Source: Aspidapion aeneum | Lineage: Eukaryota > Arthropoda > Insecta > Coleoptera > Brentidae | Assembly: GCA_963576565.1 (NCBI GenBank) | Contig: OY755046.1 | Span: 59,995,471-60,059,470, forward strand | Direction of reading: 5' to 3' | DNA length: 64,000 nucleotides | In this document: in pieces, positions 1 through 10,737 of the stretch | Position numbering within the stretch: the stretch's first letter is position 1 | Layout of the letters: the number at the start of each line of letters is the position of its first letter | The notes under the pieces: model-generated | The model's input: only the letters and a program-made list of their open reading frames with translations | The model's database searches: none | What the model was told of the DNA's origin: nothing | Translations under genes and position numbers: made by a program

Positions 1-232
1 GAAGATTTTAAATTTTTATTCATGTTGCTTCCTTACAAACCTTTGGTGGAATATCGGGATGGTGTCTGAGAATATTTCACTGAAATTTTGCGGAAATCTG
101 TAGTGCCATTTTGAAAATATTATAAAAAAACGTCTGACCTCCCATAAGACCCAATGTAAAATTCAGCCCCGGGAGAACAGCTGATTTTTTCAGGGTCGTG
201 GCCTCTATTTTTGTGTTGGCCTTGGTATGATA
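1..232 (-). repeat. Dispersed repeat A, partial, reverse orientation
   Basis: This segment is the reverse complement of segments at about 10278-10470, 44668-44880 and 45186-45380, and matches 46035-46335 in the same orientation. Landmarks are GGCCACGACCCTGAAAAAAT and the phrase around GGTCAGACGTTTTTT. An open reading frame crosses it, but the same frame appears in other copies only because the repeat is conserved, so I do not call a gene. The copy is cut by the window edge. Confidence 0.85.
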
Positions 233-635
233 TATCTTTGATGGATATAAATAATTTCTTCTAGTGGCCTTACTGGTATGTAGCTGAAAAACCAGAGGTA
301 GCTGTGTGTTAGTTCGATTTGTAACCCAGTCATTCGTACATATAACATATATGTGTGTATGTGTGTGTGTAGGTAAGTTGAGAAAAGTTTTTAAAATAAC
401 ATCGTTGCCGGCCTGCATTGTTGAGTTTAACTTTTCAATTTTCGGTGAAAGAATAACCTAACAATTTTGCACACAGTTTTGAACTTGGTTGCGAACTTTT
501 GGTAACGAAATATTTTCTGAATTGATGAAAAATACGAGGTGTAAAATAAAATAACCAGATTAATGCCACAACGATTTTAATTCGTCGCTATTAAATTATA
601 GATAAAAATATCGATGCTTTTGATAAAAATATCGA

Positions 636-830
636 TGTCTTCGGATCTTATTATATATGTCGAATTTTTACGTCACTGGTGGTCCAGCTGATTTTTGTAA
701 ACAAAAGTTAGGTATGATAATTATGAACAACTAATATATTTTGAATTTTTTGAAAACTAAGGCAATTTTCCTACTGTTTTTTAGTATATTCTTATAAAAT
801 AATATTTTTGAGACATACCAGTCGTTTTTT
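636..830 (+). repeat. Dispersed repeat C
   Basis: Positions 678-830 match 27955-28110 closely, including GGTCCAGCTG, GTAAACAAAAGTTAG and the stretch ending in GAGACATACYAGTCGTT. The outer part (about 636-690) is also found inverted at 29335-29385. The family is unidentified. The bases between 233 and 635 hold a short GT-rich run near 350 and nothing else I recognise. Confidence 0.75.
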
Positions 831-911
831 TACACAGAAATTTAACGAAACGAACACATTCGCTTCTGCTTTAAATAAAATTTATGTGTAAGCCAATGAA
901 GCGGCCCTGGA

Positions 912-2040
912 AAACTAAGGATTAATATATATATTTATCGGTTTCACAACGTTCTACGTCTTCCGATATCCAATCTCCACTCGTTTCTGTTTGCCCATAA
1001 TTCATCATCTAGGCGTCTTCTTCTTATTTCACTGTCTATTCCTTCTCTCCAGCTTCTCCTTGGCCTTCCTCGTTTTCTTCGGCCAGTTGGTTTCCATTGT
1101 AGTATTTGTTTAGGTAGTCTTTCATCATTCATTCTTTGTACATGTCCGTACCACACCAGTTGTTTTGTTCTTATATCATCCACTAAAGTACGTTCACCCA
1201 CTGTCATAATTTCTCTTATTCTTTGATTTGTAACTCTTTCTCTTTTTGATTTCCCTGCTGCTCTTCTCCAATAGTCCATCTCCATAGCGGAAAGCATTTT
1301 TTCTGGTCTATCCTTGATTGGCCATACTTCTGAGCCGTATGTAATAATACTTTTTACAATGGTGTTATATATAAGCTTTTTGTTATGTTTTGATATACTT
1401 TGGTCCCAAATTATTCCATTTAATAAAGTTATTGTTTTTCTTCCTTGTACGTTTCGATCTTTTATAGCTTTGTTTAGTGTTCCGTCAGCTATAATTTTTA
1501 GACCTAAGTATTTATACTCATCACAGGACTGAATTCGCTGCCCGGTATTTAAGATTAGATCCTGTTTCATTCCACCGATACACATATACTCTGTCTTATT
1601 GAGATTAACTTCTAGTCCCCACTTATTGTACTCTTCTATTAGTTTCCTGTCATATATTCGAGGTTGTCATAATCCTGGGCCACTACTATCTGATCATCGG
1701 CGACACATAAAGTATACAAGGTGGTTTCGTCCAACGGAATTCCCATGTTTTGGCATTTTCTCTTCCATACTTTAAGGACTTGTTTCAAGTATATCTTGAA
1801 GAGCGTAGGCGAGATACAGCAACCTTGTTTAAGACCTTTATTTACTTGAAAGCCTTTGGTTAGTTTTGCTTTTATTTTGACTCTTGCCTTACTATTGCGG
1901 TATAACTCTTTGATGGCCTTAATTAGTTGTACGCTTATGTTTGTGTTTTCCAACGCTTTCCAAAGTAGATTTAGTGGTATACTATCATATGCTTTCTGCA
2001 AATCGACGTAAGGTGACGTCGAAACTAAGGATTAATATAT
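912..2040 (-). mobile_element. 5'-truncated non-LTR retrotransposon (LINE) with target-site duplication
   Basis: A minus-strand reverse transcriptase fragment sits between two direct copies of AAACTAAGGATTAATATAT (912-930 and 2022-2040). This is the duplication left by target-primed insertion. The host sequence is repeat B, whose uninterrupted copies elsewhere show the same AAGGATTA context without the LINE. The 3' end of the element is at the left (about 933) and ends in a TA-rich tail. The 5' end at about 2020 is truncated inside the RT domain, as is usual for LINEs. Confidence 0.85.
944..2001 (-). pseudogene. LINE reverse transcriptase, C-terminal part (frameshifted)
   Basis: Reading leftward from 2001, the translation shows RT palm motif A as QKAYDSIP, the next motif as GLKQGCCISPTLF and the catalytic motif as VADD (F replaced by V) followed by QIVVAQD. 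Near 1660 the frame breaks. The neighbouring frame continues with RKLIEEYNKWGLEVNLNKTE, then the thumb region and a C-terminal tail with YGSEVWP, GHVQRMNDERLPKQ and the basic segment TGRRKRGRPRRSW. This is the usual order for arthropod non-LTR retrotransposon ORF2 proteins. The endonuclease domain and most of the RT fingers are missing. The exact clade is uncertain. The copy cannot make an active enzyme because it is truncated and frameshifted. Confidence 0.85.
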
Positions 2041-2615
2041 ATTTTTAAAAAATTATTCTGCAAGAATATAGTAAAAACAATGTCAAAACCGGCTTTATTT
2101 TAAAAAAAATCAAATATTCATGAACGGTCATTCCAACTTCAATATGTTAAAGACAATCAGCTGTGTTATGTCGTAACCATCAAAACAAAATCAGCCCCCG
2201 ATGAGACATCAACAAAGTGGAGGAACGTGGCCCAAAGAAGTTGGAAATGTCACAAAAGTGTAACTGCCTATGGCAAGAACTATACCACTACAGTAGTAGT
2301 GGATCACAATGCCAACTGTAATCCTTGTTTTTTAAAATGATGAGCAAAATGCTCATAGAACGAGTAACGGAGGGTTAACCACACCGCAGTTATGGCTGGT
2401 TTATTGTGCACCAAAATAGTTAACATGAAAAAGTAATTAAAATTTAAAGGCATAATGGCGCGTTGCTATATTTCAGAGAAATAAACAATTATTAATATTA
2501 TTTATATTACTAGAATTATCAGACGCGTAGCGTTGGGGCGGGGGATGGTCTAGGGGTAAACCAAATACATTAGAGCATAAATATGGGGCATTCTTATGCA
2601 TTCTCACACATCGGC

Positions 2616-2871
2616 GTAGTCAGGGTGGGGCAGGGTGGGGCAGGGTGGGGCAGGGTGGGGCAGGGTGGGACAGGGTGGGGCAGGGTGGGGCAGGGTGGGG
2701 CAGGGTGGGACAGGGTGGGGCAGGGTGGGACAGGGTGGGGCAGGGTGGGGCAGGGTGGGGCAGGGTGGGACAGGGTGGGGCAGGGTGGGGCAGGGTGGGG
2801 CAGGGTGGGGCAGGGTGGGGCAGGGTGGGGCAGGGTGGGGCACTTGCCCCACCCTGCCCCACCCTGACTAC
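2616..2871. repeat. 10-bp G-rich minisatellite with an inverted cap
   Basis: Twenty-two head-to-tail copies of CAGGGTGGGG run from 2621 to 2840. Four copies end in A instead of G (2661, 2701, 2721, 2761). The left edge GTAGT plus the first two units (2616-2641) is repeated as a perfect 26-nt reverse complement at 2846-2871. The G-strand has regular runs of three and four G and could form G-quadruplexes. The open frames on both strands are products of the repeat (period 10, not a multiple of 3) and are not called as genes. Confidence 0.95.
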
Positions 2872-3969
2872 AATAGATTCGTTCGAGGCGTTTACTGTTT
2901 TGTGACGTCACTCGCAGCTGATTGGTAGACCGCCTGTTTTGAGTCACGTGGCTAATTGTTTTAATTCAATGAATTTATTTAATTAAAAGAACTATCAATT
3001 TAAGAAAAAATTAAACAAAAAAGTTTGTTTTTAGCATTCCCAAGACCTAAAGAGATATTTAAAAATAAATATATATTTATTTTTTACTACTGTCAAACAC
3101 CCTATTGTATGCTTTGGTTATATACTTGACATTTATACATTTTAACCACCCCATTGGATCGTTAGGTACGCTACTGAGAATTATACCTAGTATTTCGGCT
3201 TTTATGAAGCTTTTCATTTGTTCATATATTACGCAACCGAGCAATAAAGGATTTATTTTAAATGAAATAAAGCTACATTATTAGGTTACCTCAATTTCAG
3301 TGGGGAAATATAAAATTATTTTATTTGGGAATAATTAATATTACAAATATTAAAATGTTCTCCAAATGCAATGAGCACAAAATTGCTTTTGAGTAATAAA
3401 TATAGTTAGATCATGCTGAAAATTTCAATTTTCAAATTTTTTAGACACATGGCAACAATGGCGGATCCAGGATGTCCGGGGGAGAGAAACCAAGGGGGCA
3501 GGAAAAACCAAAAAAAAATTATAGCGATTTTTATTAAGTTTTCTACTTTCTGAGATATTTACAACAAACTGTTTTTACCACTGATCTCATGGCTTTAGTA
3601 GTAGTGGTGGTGAGGAGACCATTTTTTTTGGTCTATCGACTAGGCACACGGCGCGGCGCGCCCTTTTTGCAAATCCCGATTTGTCCGTACATCATATATC
3701 AAACGGATGCACGTGCCCCTTAGGATACAAGTTTTCTTTCTCTAAGAGGACTTAATTTTGCCTGACACTTCTTTGTCGAGGACAGGGATCTTTATACTGC
3801 GTAGCAAGTATACACAGAGGACCCACGCTTTTACACCCCTTGCGAAGGGTGGTCCTGCTACATGTTAGACTTGCATCTATCTAACACTGTTATCGTCCCT
3901 GCAGAACTTGGATAGACGATAGACTTCTTTTCCCTTTCAGCGCAACAGTTGTGCTCGTCGTGAGTTGAC
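2872..3969. other. Unassigned AT-rich stretch
   Basis: I see no gene here. At about 3455 the phrase ATGGCGGATCCAGGATGTCC followed by a G-run resembles the terminal sequence of hAT-type elements, but I cannot find the other end. 3600-3960 is less AT-rich and has no open frame worth calling. Confidence 0.4.
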
Positions 3970-4811
3970 TGCAGTGTTGCCACCTCTACCGATTTTTCGG
4001 TGGATCTACCGATTTAGCCTTTTACTTTACGATATACCGAATTACCATAGTTTTCTACCAATTTTTTTTTTCGATATAAACTTGTTTTTTTTTGATACGC
4101 CTCGTAATCGCGATTAAAAAAAAAACACCACAAATAAAATATTCTTTTTATCTACGATCCTTTGTAGAATAAAAATTTTATTTCAAGCCATTGTTTTTAA
4201 AAGTGTATTTATGGCGCCATCTCTTGGATTCTGCGATATACACAGCCGGCAGCCGCAAGCGGCATTAAAGATTAGGCTATTATAAACCCCGAGGCTTTTT
4301 TTATAATATTATCTACCTAATAGGGACCTATTGCAATAAAGCCAGGCACAAATTGTGCCGGGCACTATATTGACAGTTTCACATTATAAGAACAGCTGTC
4401 TTCTTTCAAAATAAGGCCATTGTGTATTATAAGAGCCGGAATTAATAGTGACGCCACAATTAATGGAAAATAAACGACTGGATTTCTAAATTCGACTTTG
4501 GTATGTCAATTTTGAAAGATCAACTGTCAGTTTTTAATGCGAAACTGTCAATATAGTGCCCGGCACAATTTGTGCCTGGCTTTATTGCAATAGGTCCCTA
4601 GTATGTACCTAATTTTTTTATTTAATTCTTAATTTTGGTACTTTGTCAGTAAAAACAAATCGTAGAAATACAATTTACCTACTAAATCAATCCAAACTAT
4701 CGATAGTTCTCCAGCACTGCTTGCTGAGATGATTAAAAAATCTACCGAAATCTACCGATTTTTCTCGAAGCCTTCTACCGAAGACCTCAGGGTCGAGGGT
4801 GGCAACACTGG
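3970..4811. mobile_element. Old inverted-end element carrying a younger MITE
   Basis: The left edge CAGTGTTGCCACC (about 3970) is matched by GGTGGCAACACTG at about 4798. Just inside both edges lie repeated TCTACCGA words (left 3985-4015, right 4738-4785). The inner 276 bp is the MITE at 4323-4598. A comparable but different CTACGGATTT-type end occurs near 29285-29335. The family is unidentified. Confidence 0.5.
4321..4600. mobile_element. MITE with about 60-bp terminal inverted repeats and TA target site
   Basis: The left end GGGACCTATTGCAATAAAGC and the right end are near-perfect reverse complements over about 58 bp (4323-4380 versus 4541-4598). TA dinucleotides flank both ends, as in Tc1/mariner-type insertion. 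The 280-bp element has no coding capacity. Diverged relatives lie at 57316-57571 and 62122-62403; they share the GCAATAAAG-like ends and internal phrases such as TTGACATACCAAAG and AATTCCGGCTCTTATAATAC. Confidence 0.88.
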
Positions 4812-7263
4812 TTGACTGTAGGAGATTGATGCTGGCGCCATTCTGGTACCGACTATATAGCTCTTATAGCAGGCTCCTGGGTTATTATCCCTGGTTCCTC
4901 GGCTGGCTGCGTGTCGGCTCCTGGACTACACCTGCATATATTCTCCATGTTTAAGGTCAACTTATATTTTTGCGTGCATCGCATCGCATGCTTATTCAAT
5001 GACGGCTGTTGACCGCTGAAAAGGAAGATGGCGACAGAGCTACGGATTTTTTTTTTGTTTTTGCGTCGTTGTTCGAGACGCGAGCCTAGTATAGTTTTTG
5101 CAAAGTCAGTTGCACAAAGGTTAAAGCCGACCATCGGCATATCCTTTAAAGAAAGTGACATGGGCGGCGGTAGATATACTCATGAAAATTATTTCATTTA
5201 ATAATAATAACACTCTTCTTGAAAAATTACAAATTTTCAAAAATCAAAAATTATATTCAAAAGTTAAGATAAAAGCCTGCAATATTTTGATAGCCTTGGT
5301 CAACACTATGCATCCTATACTGTATAAAAATGGATTCACCCAAACTTATCTAAATGACGTGTTGTCTCTCTCGTACACACAGACTTAAATGGTAAATTCT
5401 GTAATGGTTTGGTAAAAGCAGCAAAACTTAAACTAACCCATCAGATCCAAAACAAGTGTGTTCGACTTGAGCGAAGGTTATCCAGCACAGTTTCTCGCTC
5501 ACACTTTACACAGGATACAAACGGACTGGTATTTACCAAAAATCACCGTGTGATTTCATGATCCGGCTCGAAGGACCAAAATGAAGCCACGGGGCCTCGG
5601 GAAATATGTTTTTAAGAAATGAATAATAAGAATTTAAATAGCGGACTGTATTATATAAGAAAATGATAGCTGTCCTGTTAACCCTTTAAAAAAAATGGGT
5701 ATGCTAAAGCTAAATCGCCACAAACCCGTAAGATTTCGTCTAGTAATGTGACCACTAACCTCAATTTCGCCGGTTGGAATCTCGTCGGTTTGGGGCCCCA
5801 AATTGGCTCTTGGAGATCGTGCTATGGGCTTGGAGGACGGCGTTTCTTCCCATGGACAGTGTGGAGAAATACTGGAGGAATTTGCTTAAAAATCGGTATG
5901 GAAAATCACTGGAAAGTTTAAATGCCCGTGTGTTTGCTAACTTTTCTGTCGAGAGAGAATGAGAGTTTTTTCTCTGGTGTCCAAAAAACACACTTCTTAG
6001 TTCCTCGAGTGGCCGGGCACGGGCGCCACCTTACGGGTCAAAAATATTATGAAAAATATTAATAACGGCGCGAATACAAAACCGCTATTTTTAAATAATT
6101 TTTAATTAAATAAATATAAAAATAAAATAAAATAAATATTAGTTTATACGCGGAGTGAAGAATGGTGTAAACTAAAGAAATAAAAATAGATAATAAAACT
6201 TTCTATTCCTATACCTACAGAAACGACACTGACTTATTTTCTAACTCTGCATACTGCCGACTATAGGGGTCCCGCAAAGAACACCTGAAACAATTAAAAG
6301 CGCATCTCAAAAAAATCTGCCAATCAGGTGCCGTCTATCCACCTGTGCTGGGTCGGTCAGATAACAAATACTTTGTGCTCGGCCCGCAAAGAGCGCTCCT
6401 TTTCTCTGTAGGTAGGGTTGAAATTATACCAGGAAGATTTTATATGAATTTGGATAACTTTTGAAGGGCAGATTGAAGCAAAATTTCATGAAATCGATAG
6501 ATCCCCGTATTAGGAGCATTTTAGGTGACTTTGCAAAAACTGTACCTTCTGCATGCGAAGCCGACGACCATACCACGGCACTACCCTGCCATGGCTTTAC
6601 TTCAAGTATGCTAATAGGCTAGCTAGGAAGGTATCAGATCCGTCATGGATCCATTTATTTTTCTATATTTTTGTGGTAATCAAGCTGTGTATTGTATGTG
6701 ATGTAGCATAATAAAATCCATTTCCAAGGTAGCGTAGCGACGCGACTATATCTATGATTAGCCTTTTGAGTGTGGCTTTTTGAAGCCTTTTTACTTTGGC
6801 AAAATGCTTTTTTATTATACGGCCTCATTCCAAACAAGCCCTGCTTTTATTTTTGTATCATCCCTTTTCCTGAGTTTTTCGCTGCTCATCGATAGGAAAT
6901 AAAATGAAACAGAGTGACAGGTCTAGGAATCTATACCAAAAATTCTCAAATATTTTAGATATAAAAACCTAATAAGTAAAGTTTGGTTTTTGAAATGTAA
7001 TGTTGAGTGCGAGACGTCATTTTACAGAAAATATTACTCTTTCGATTTCGAAAACCGAACAAAAATAGATTCATTCCATAAAAATACCACCAGTGGCTAG
7101 AGGATCCATCAAAACAGGTAAGAAGTCTCTCTAAGATAAGGCAGGGGTCAGTGAAGGCTGGTGACGTTATAAATTGGGGGGGCAGAAATTTATATTGCAT
7201 GAAAAAGGAGATAAAAAACTTACCTAAAAAATTTTATTTTATCATTTTACAAACTACAGCTAC
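4812..7263. other. No recognisable gene
   Basis: This 2.4-kb stretch has several short open frames: 4853-5161 minus, 5155-5388 plus, 5774-5962 plus and 6955-7200 minus. None shows a motif I recognise and none stands out by composition. The one at 5155-5388 has a plausible helical composition (LEKLQIFKNQKLYSKVKIKA) but no upstream context. I report it only as an unrecognised frame. Confidence 0.4.
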
Positions 7264-7932
7264 TTAGTGTAGTTTGTAGTTTATTTGTTTATAGATAAAG
7301 TCCATTACCAAGTCTTTTACATGCGCAAAGTGCTCAACGAAAAGTTCGTTAAAATTGTCCGTAGTTAACAATTTTCTTTCAATTGAATACATAAGTAAGG
7401 CGTTCAATCTCTTTTCACACATTGTAAATCTTTTAATACGCTTTAATGTTTAAAAGGAGCGTTCACATTCAACTGTTGTCATAGGCATTGTCAGAGAAAA
7501 TAATATATTCTCTGCCTATAGGCACTATTCAATTGGCACCTAATCTCAGTCTTGCCTAGCATAGAAAATTCTGTGTAGTTATTTAAATGAGTAGCACTTA
7601 CTTTGTGTCTTTTAACTTTTTACTAAAGTGCTTGTTATCACACATTCCCTTTGCCAACCATGCAGGATCACTTCGTGAAATGTTCTTAATAAGACAAATA
7701 AAGCAAAAAAAAACATTTATTTTTTGACAACCGCATAACCAGTTTTCAGCATCGTATTATTTTTTTATGTAATTTTCTATTATAAGTTTTTTTGGAACAT
7801 CCCTCTGCATCACTGGTTAATGCTTAGGTCCAGTCTATGTGGCCCTAAAGATTTTATTTGTAATCGAAGTTCATATGTCAATGTATTTAAATCTGCACAG
7901 TTAGTTATATAATCGACGGTATTTATTTCCAT
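7264..7932 (-). pseudogene. hAT-family transposase (zinc-finger/MYM-like group), internally deleted
   Basis: Reading from an ATG at 7932 the frame gives MEINTVDYITNCADLNTLTY, then LRLQIKSLGPHRLDLSINQ and a TGA. In shifted frames there follow YDAENWLCGCQKINVF, SDPAWLAKGMCDNKHFSKKL and SATHLNNYTEFSMLGK. These match the N-terminal TTF-type zinc finger region of the ZMYM1-like hAT transposases as I know the family. At about 7500 the text jumps directly to the C-terminal hAT dimerisation domain: LTMPMTTVECERSF, a stop in place of Ser, then TLKRIKRFTMCEKRLNALLM, ending at the TAA at 7264. The catalytic middle (several hundred residues) is absent, so this is a non-autonomous or dead deletion derivative. 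Terminal repeats were not located with confidence. Confidence 0.75.
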
Positions 7933-8255
7933 TTTGAAAACAAACGAACGGCAAGGCTTTTAACTACTGACCTACCCCAAATCAAAACAAACTCATACGT
8001 CTTCACTAAGGATAGAACGGGCAACGCGTAGGAAGGGCAACAAACGTTTTCGCACGATGAAGATGGCCGACATCACCTAAAACAAACATTCCTCCCGCCC
8101 CGCACTTGAACACCCACCCATACACTGGCGAAAAACAGGTGAAATTGAAATCTTGTCCCCCGAAAAAGAACTAGACATGTCGTAACTGGCAGGGGGTCAT
8201 CAAATCTCGACGTTAGTGCAGAAACGAAGGATAATCTATTGCCCTCCCATATCTA

Positions 8256-8506
8256 TGCCGTCCTAAGTAACACCCACCTATCTGCAAAAAAAATTAAAAA
8301 TGAGTTATGACCGAAAATGGCTTTAAATAGGTAATAATTTGTACCTTTTTTTGTTTTATTACTTAAATATTGCTATTAGAAACCCATAAACATTTACCAA
8401 CAAAAAAATATATTACTATGTAACTCTTGGCAAGCATTTAAACTTTAAACTCGCTTTTCTCGAAATAAGTGAAAACGTAGATAGGTGGGTCTTACTAATG
8501 ACGGCA
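8256..8506. mobile_element. MITE-like element with about 30-bp inverted ends
   Basis: TGCCGTCCTAAGTAACACCC at 8256 pairs with the reverse complement at 8477-8506, with mismatches and a one-base indel. The shared core is ACCCACCTATC / GATAGGTGGGT. The 250-bp interior is AT-rich and non-coding. A clear target duplication was not found. Confidence 0.65.
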
Positions 8507-8676
8507 GATCTCTGGTCACACCGCAGTCCACGAGAAAGAAAGGCCCGGGCGCGGAAATATCACGTGACCGTAGGAGTCCCACAAAAAACGCCTCACGGCC
8601 CGCTGTCATTATAAAACATGTGTGTGTTCAGTTTCGGGCACGAATTTTATGTGAATTTTATCAAAGTTATTAAAAT

Positions 8677-8713
8677 AACGCAGCCCACGAAAAAGACTGT
8701 GGTGGGCTGCGTT
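8677..8713. repeat. Perfect 12-bp hairpin inside the P-like element
   Basis: AACGCAGCCCAC and GTGGGCTGCGTT form a perfect stem with a 13-nt loop. Subterminal inverted repeats that bind transposase are known in P elements; whether this is one is inference. Confidence 0.7.
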
Positions 8714-8768
8714 AAAATAATTAATGGCTAATCAGTAAATTATAAAGAAAATACCTATAAGATAAACA

Positions 8769-9551
8769 ATGCCGCGAACGTGTAATTAGTGTTGTTCCTT
8801 GTCGGTCCCACTATAAAACTGAAACCTAATATGTTGCAAACGGGAAAGAAGTGGTAAAAGATAAGATCTTGGATAAGATTGATCAAGTAATAGACATCCT
8901 TAGTGACATTTTCGATAGTGAGAGTGAAAAATGTGTTCAGTTGTCATTTCTTATTGAACAATTAGGTCACTTCAAAAGGTAACCTGAGAATCGAAGATAT
9001 GGTGGATACACTTTAATGTTGGCTTCATCTTTGTTTATCCAGTTATCCAGTGTAAGGTAATATGTCTTCCGCACTCTCGCAATAATAAAAAACTGATTTG
9101 TAAAATATTGTTAACAGATAGTAATCTCTCTGGTAGTGTAAATTATTTAAAAAGTAAGATACAGCTTTTAAAAGAACATGAGTTGGTAGTTAACTTATAC
9201 TTTATTGAAATAGATATTAAACTTTGTGCTGGGTCATTTTTCAAGAAATTATTGACGACCACTACATTCAGTTCATTGAATGGGAAAACCATCTCACTTA
9301 TTCAGAAAATCACTTGTTTCTTTTTAATAAATTATTGTGCAATGTTTTATATTGAAAATTTTTCTTCAGATAACTCTAGCGAGTGTTTTTGTGGAGAAAA
9401 ACTATTGTCAAAGCTTGAAAAAATTAGTTTAAGGGCATGTAAAGTTTTTTTAAATAATTTTATTAAAAAGCACAATGATTTAGTGTCTGCTAATAAATCT
9501 TTGAATAAGAACTTAAAGATGATGACAGTCAAAGAAAAATTAAAAAACTAA
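8769..9551 (+). pseudogene. P-element-like transposase fragment
   Basis: A possible THAP start, MPRTCN then a stop and CC, begins at 8769 (weak). From 8860 the frame reads DKILDKIDQVIDILSDIFD and ends LSFLIEQLGHFKR before an in-frame TAA at 8980. The same frame resumes with PENRRYGGYTLMLASSLFIQ. A stop and frameshift near 9058 follow, then a 160-residue open stretch starting LPHSRNNKKLICKILLTDSN with VNYLKSKIQLLKEHELVVNL. The order 'RRY(S)...T..A..L', 'LP...T' and 'YLK.K...LKEHE..VNL..IEI' is that of P/THAP9 transposases. After FIEIDIKL the sequence departs from the family and ends at 9551, so the catalytic core is largely gone. No intact start exists, and I see no evidence of function. Confidence 0.6.
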
Positions 9552-9846
9552 AAGCTTAGGTTTGATATGTCCAATTTTGAAAGACTTGTATAGATTTGAA
9601 GTTACTAACGATATTATGTACCTAATATATGTACCTGAAAATATTAGAGTGCAAATTTTGTATATTTTTTTATTTTATAGATTCAGTTCTTTTATCCATA
9701 ATAAACACATATATCAGCAAAATATTTTTTTTAATTTTTGCCTATAAAAGAACAAAAATTTTTTGTTAATTTATTTAAATTGTGTAAAAACATATAATAT
9801 ATTAAGCAATACAATAAGAATCCTGGGACTCCTAAGATCACGTGAC

Positions 9847-10277
9847 CGCCGACTTGCTTATAACGCGCCATGGCCGGTCTTTATCGTTGGCTGCGGGTCA
9901 CACTCGACCGCCCCTTTTACTTTTTTCTAGATACATCTATGATTTTTCAGATCGTGTTTTCGAGACTTTCATCTCTACTACTATTTTTTTTTCTCTGTTG
10001 TTTTTCGTCCCAAAGCTTTAGTATGTACAATAATAGAGGGATCAAAGGAGACTGGAACGAGATATCTACTTTTTTTCGTTTATCCGCCAATGTCCCACTT
10101 TTTAGATTTTATGTGTATACTTTGACCGTGTTTACAACAATAATCATACAACAGAACTTTTCATTTTACGAAAATGACGATTCTCAAAAAAAGGGACAAA
10201 TTACAGAATAAAGATATCCTAAAAAGAAGAAAAGGGCACTCATAATAAAGCTCTTACAAAGCCAACAAAAAAATATA
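9847..10277. other. Unrecognised open frame, probably not a gene
   Basis: A 113-codon plus-strand frame (9870-10211) begins MAGLYRWLRVTLDRPFYFFL and is rich in Phe and Ser. It contains a hydrophobic run (about residues 26-50) that could be read as a membrane segment, but such runs are common in AT-rich DNA. No family resemblance was seen. Confidence 0.2.
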
Positions 10278-10737
10278 GGCCACGACCCTGAAAAAATCAG
10301 CTGTTCTCGGGGGGCGACTTTTACATTGGATCTTATGGGAGGTCAGACGTTTTTTAATATTTTCAAAATGGCACTACAGATTTCCGCGAAATTTCAGCGA
10401 GATATTCTCAGACACCATCCCGATATTCCACCAAACTTTTGTAAGGATGCAAGATGATTAAAAGGTTAAAATCTTCAAGATTTAACATTCCTAATTTTGA
10501 AATCAAATTTCCCGCCATGTACCGCATGCCAACTATTATATTTTTCATGTATTTGACTTTGTCATCTGTGTTTGTCATGGCATTTGTATTGTAAAACTTT
10601 TCTGATTTTTTAATGATTTTTTACAATAGAGTTCATTTACCTTAGAAGAATCTTTTTAAAACAAAGTTACACATGTAAATAACTATATTAAGTTTTAAAA
10701 GTCTGTCGAGTACCGAATATAAACAAATAGATGTTGG

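Larger units (their letters stand above)
841..2235 (+). repeat. Dispersed repeat B, split by a LINE
   Basis: Two blocks, 841-932 and 2022-2235, form one copy of repeat B. It starts near ACACATTCGCTTCTGCTTTA and ends near GGAGGAACGTGGCC. Other copies are at 12466-12715, 44990-45180, 45490-45760, 45765-46030 (reverse) and 46566-46708 (truncated). A diverged form is embedded in the 510-bp tandem repeat at 37.2-38.9 kb. The block order is continuous once the LINE at 933-2021 is removed. Confidence 0.85.
8560..9846 (+). mobile_element. P-like (THAP-type) DNA transposon relic
   Basis: The left end TCACGTGACCGTAGGAGTCC (8560-8579) is matched in reverse complement at 9824-9846 with few mismatches (TGGGACTCCTAAGATCACGT). 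The enclosed 1.29 kb contains a decayed transposase related to the P-element/THAP9 group. A perfect 12-bp hairpin (8677-8713) lies just inside the left end. The element is short compared with a full P-like element, so an internal deletion is likely. Confidence 0.6.

Noticed and set aside
2583..2947. Gly/Trp-rich and Pro-rich frames on both strands of the 10-bp repeat
   Set aside because: Open in several frames on both strands at once, as expected for a repeat lacking stop-forming words.
7140..7200. CAGTGAAGGCTGG with a G7 run as the hAT element's left terminus
   Set aside because: No matching inverted end or 8-bp duplication could be found on the right of the relic.
9870..10211. 113-codon frame as a secreted or membrane protein gene
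   Set aside because: Phe-rich low-complexity composition, no family, no splice context, and it runs into repeat-associated sequence.
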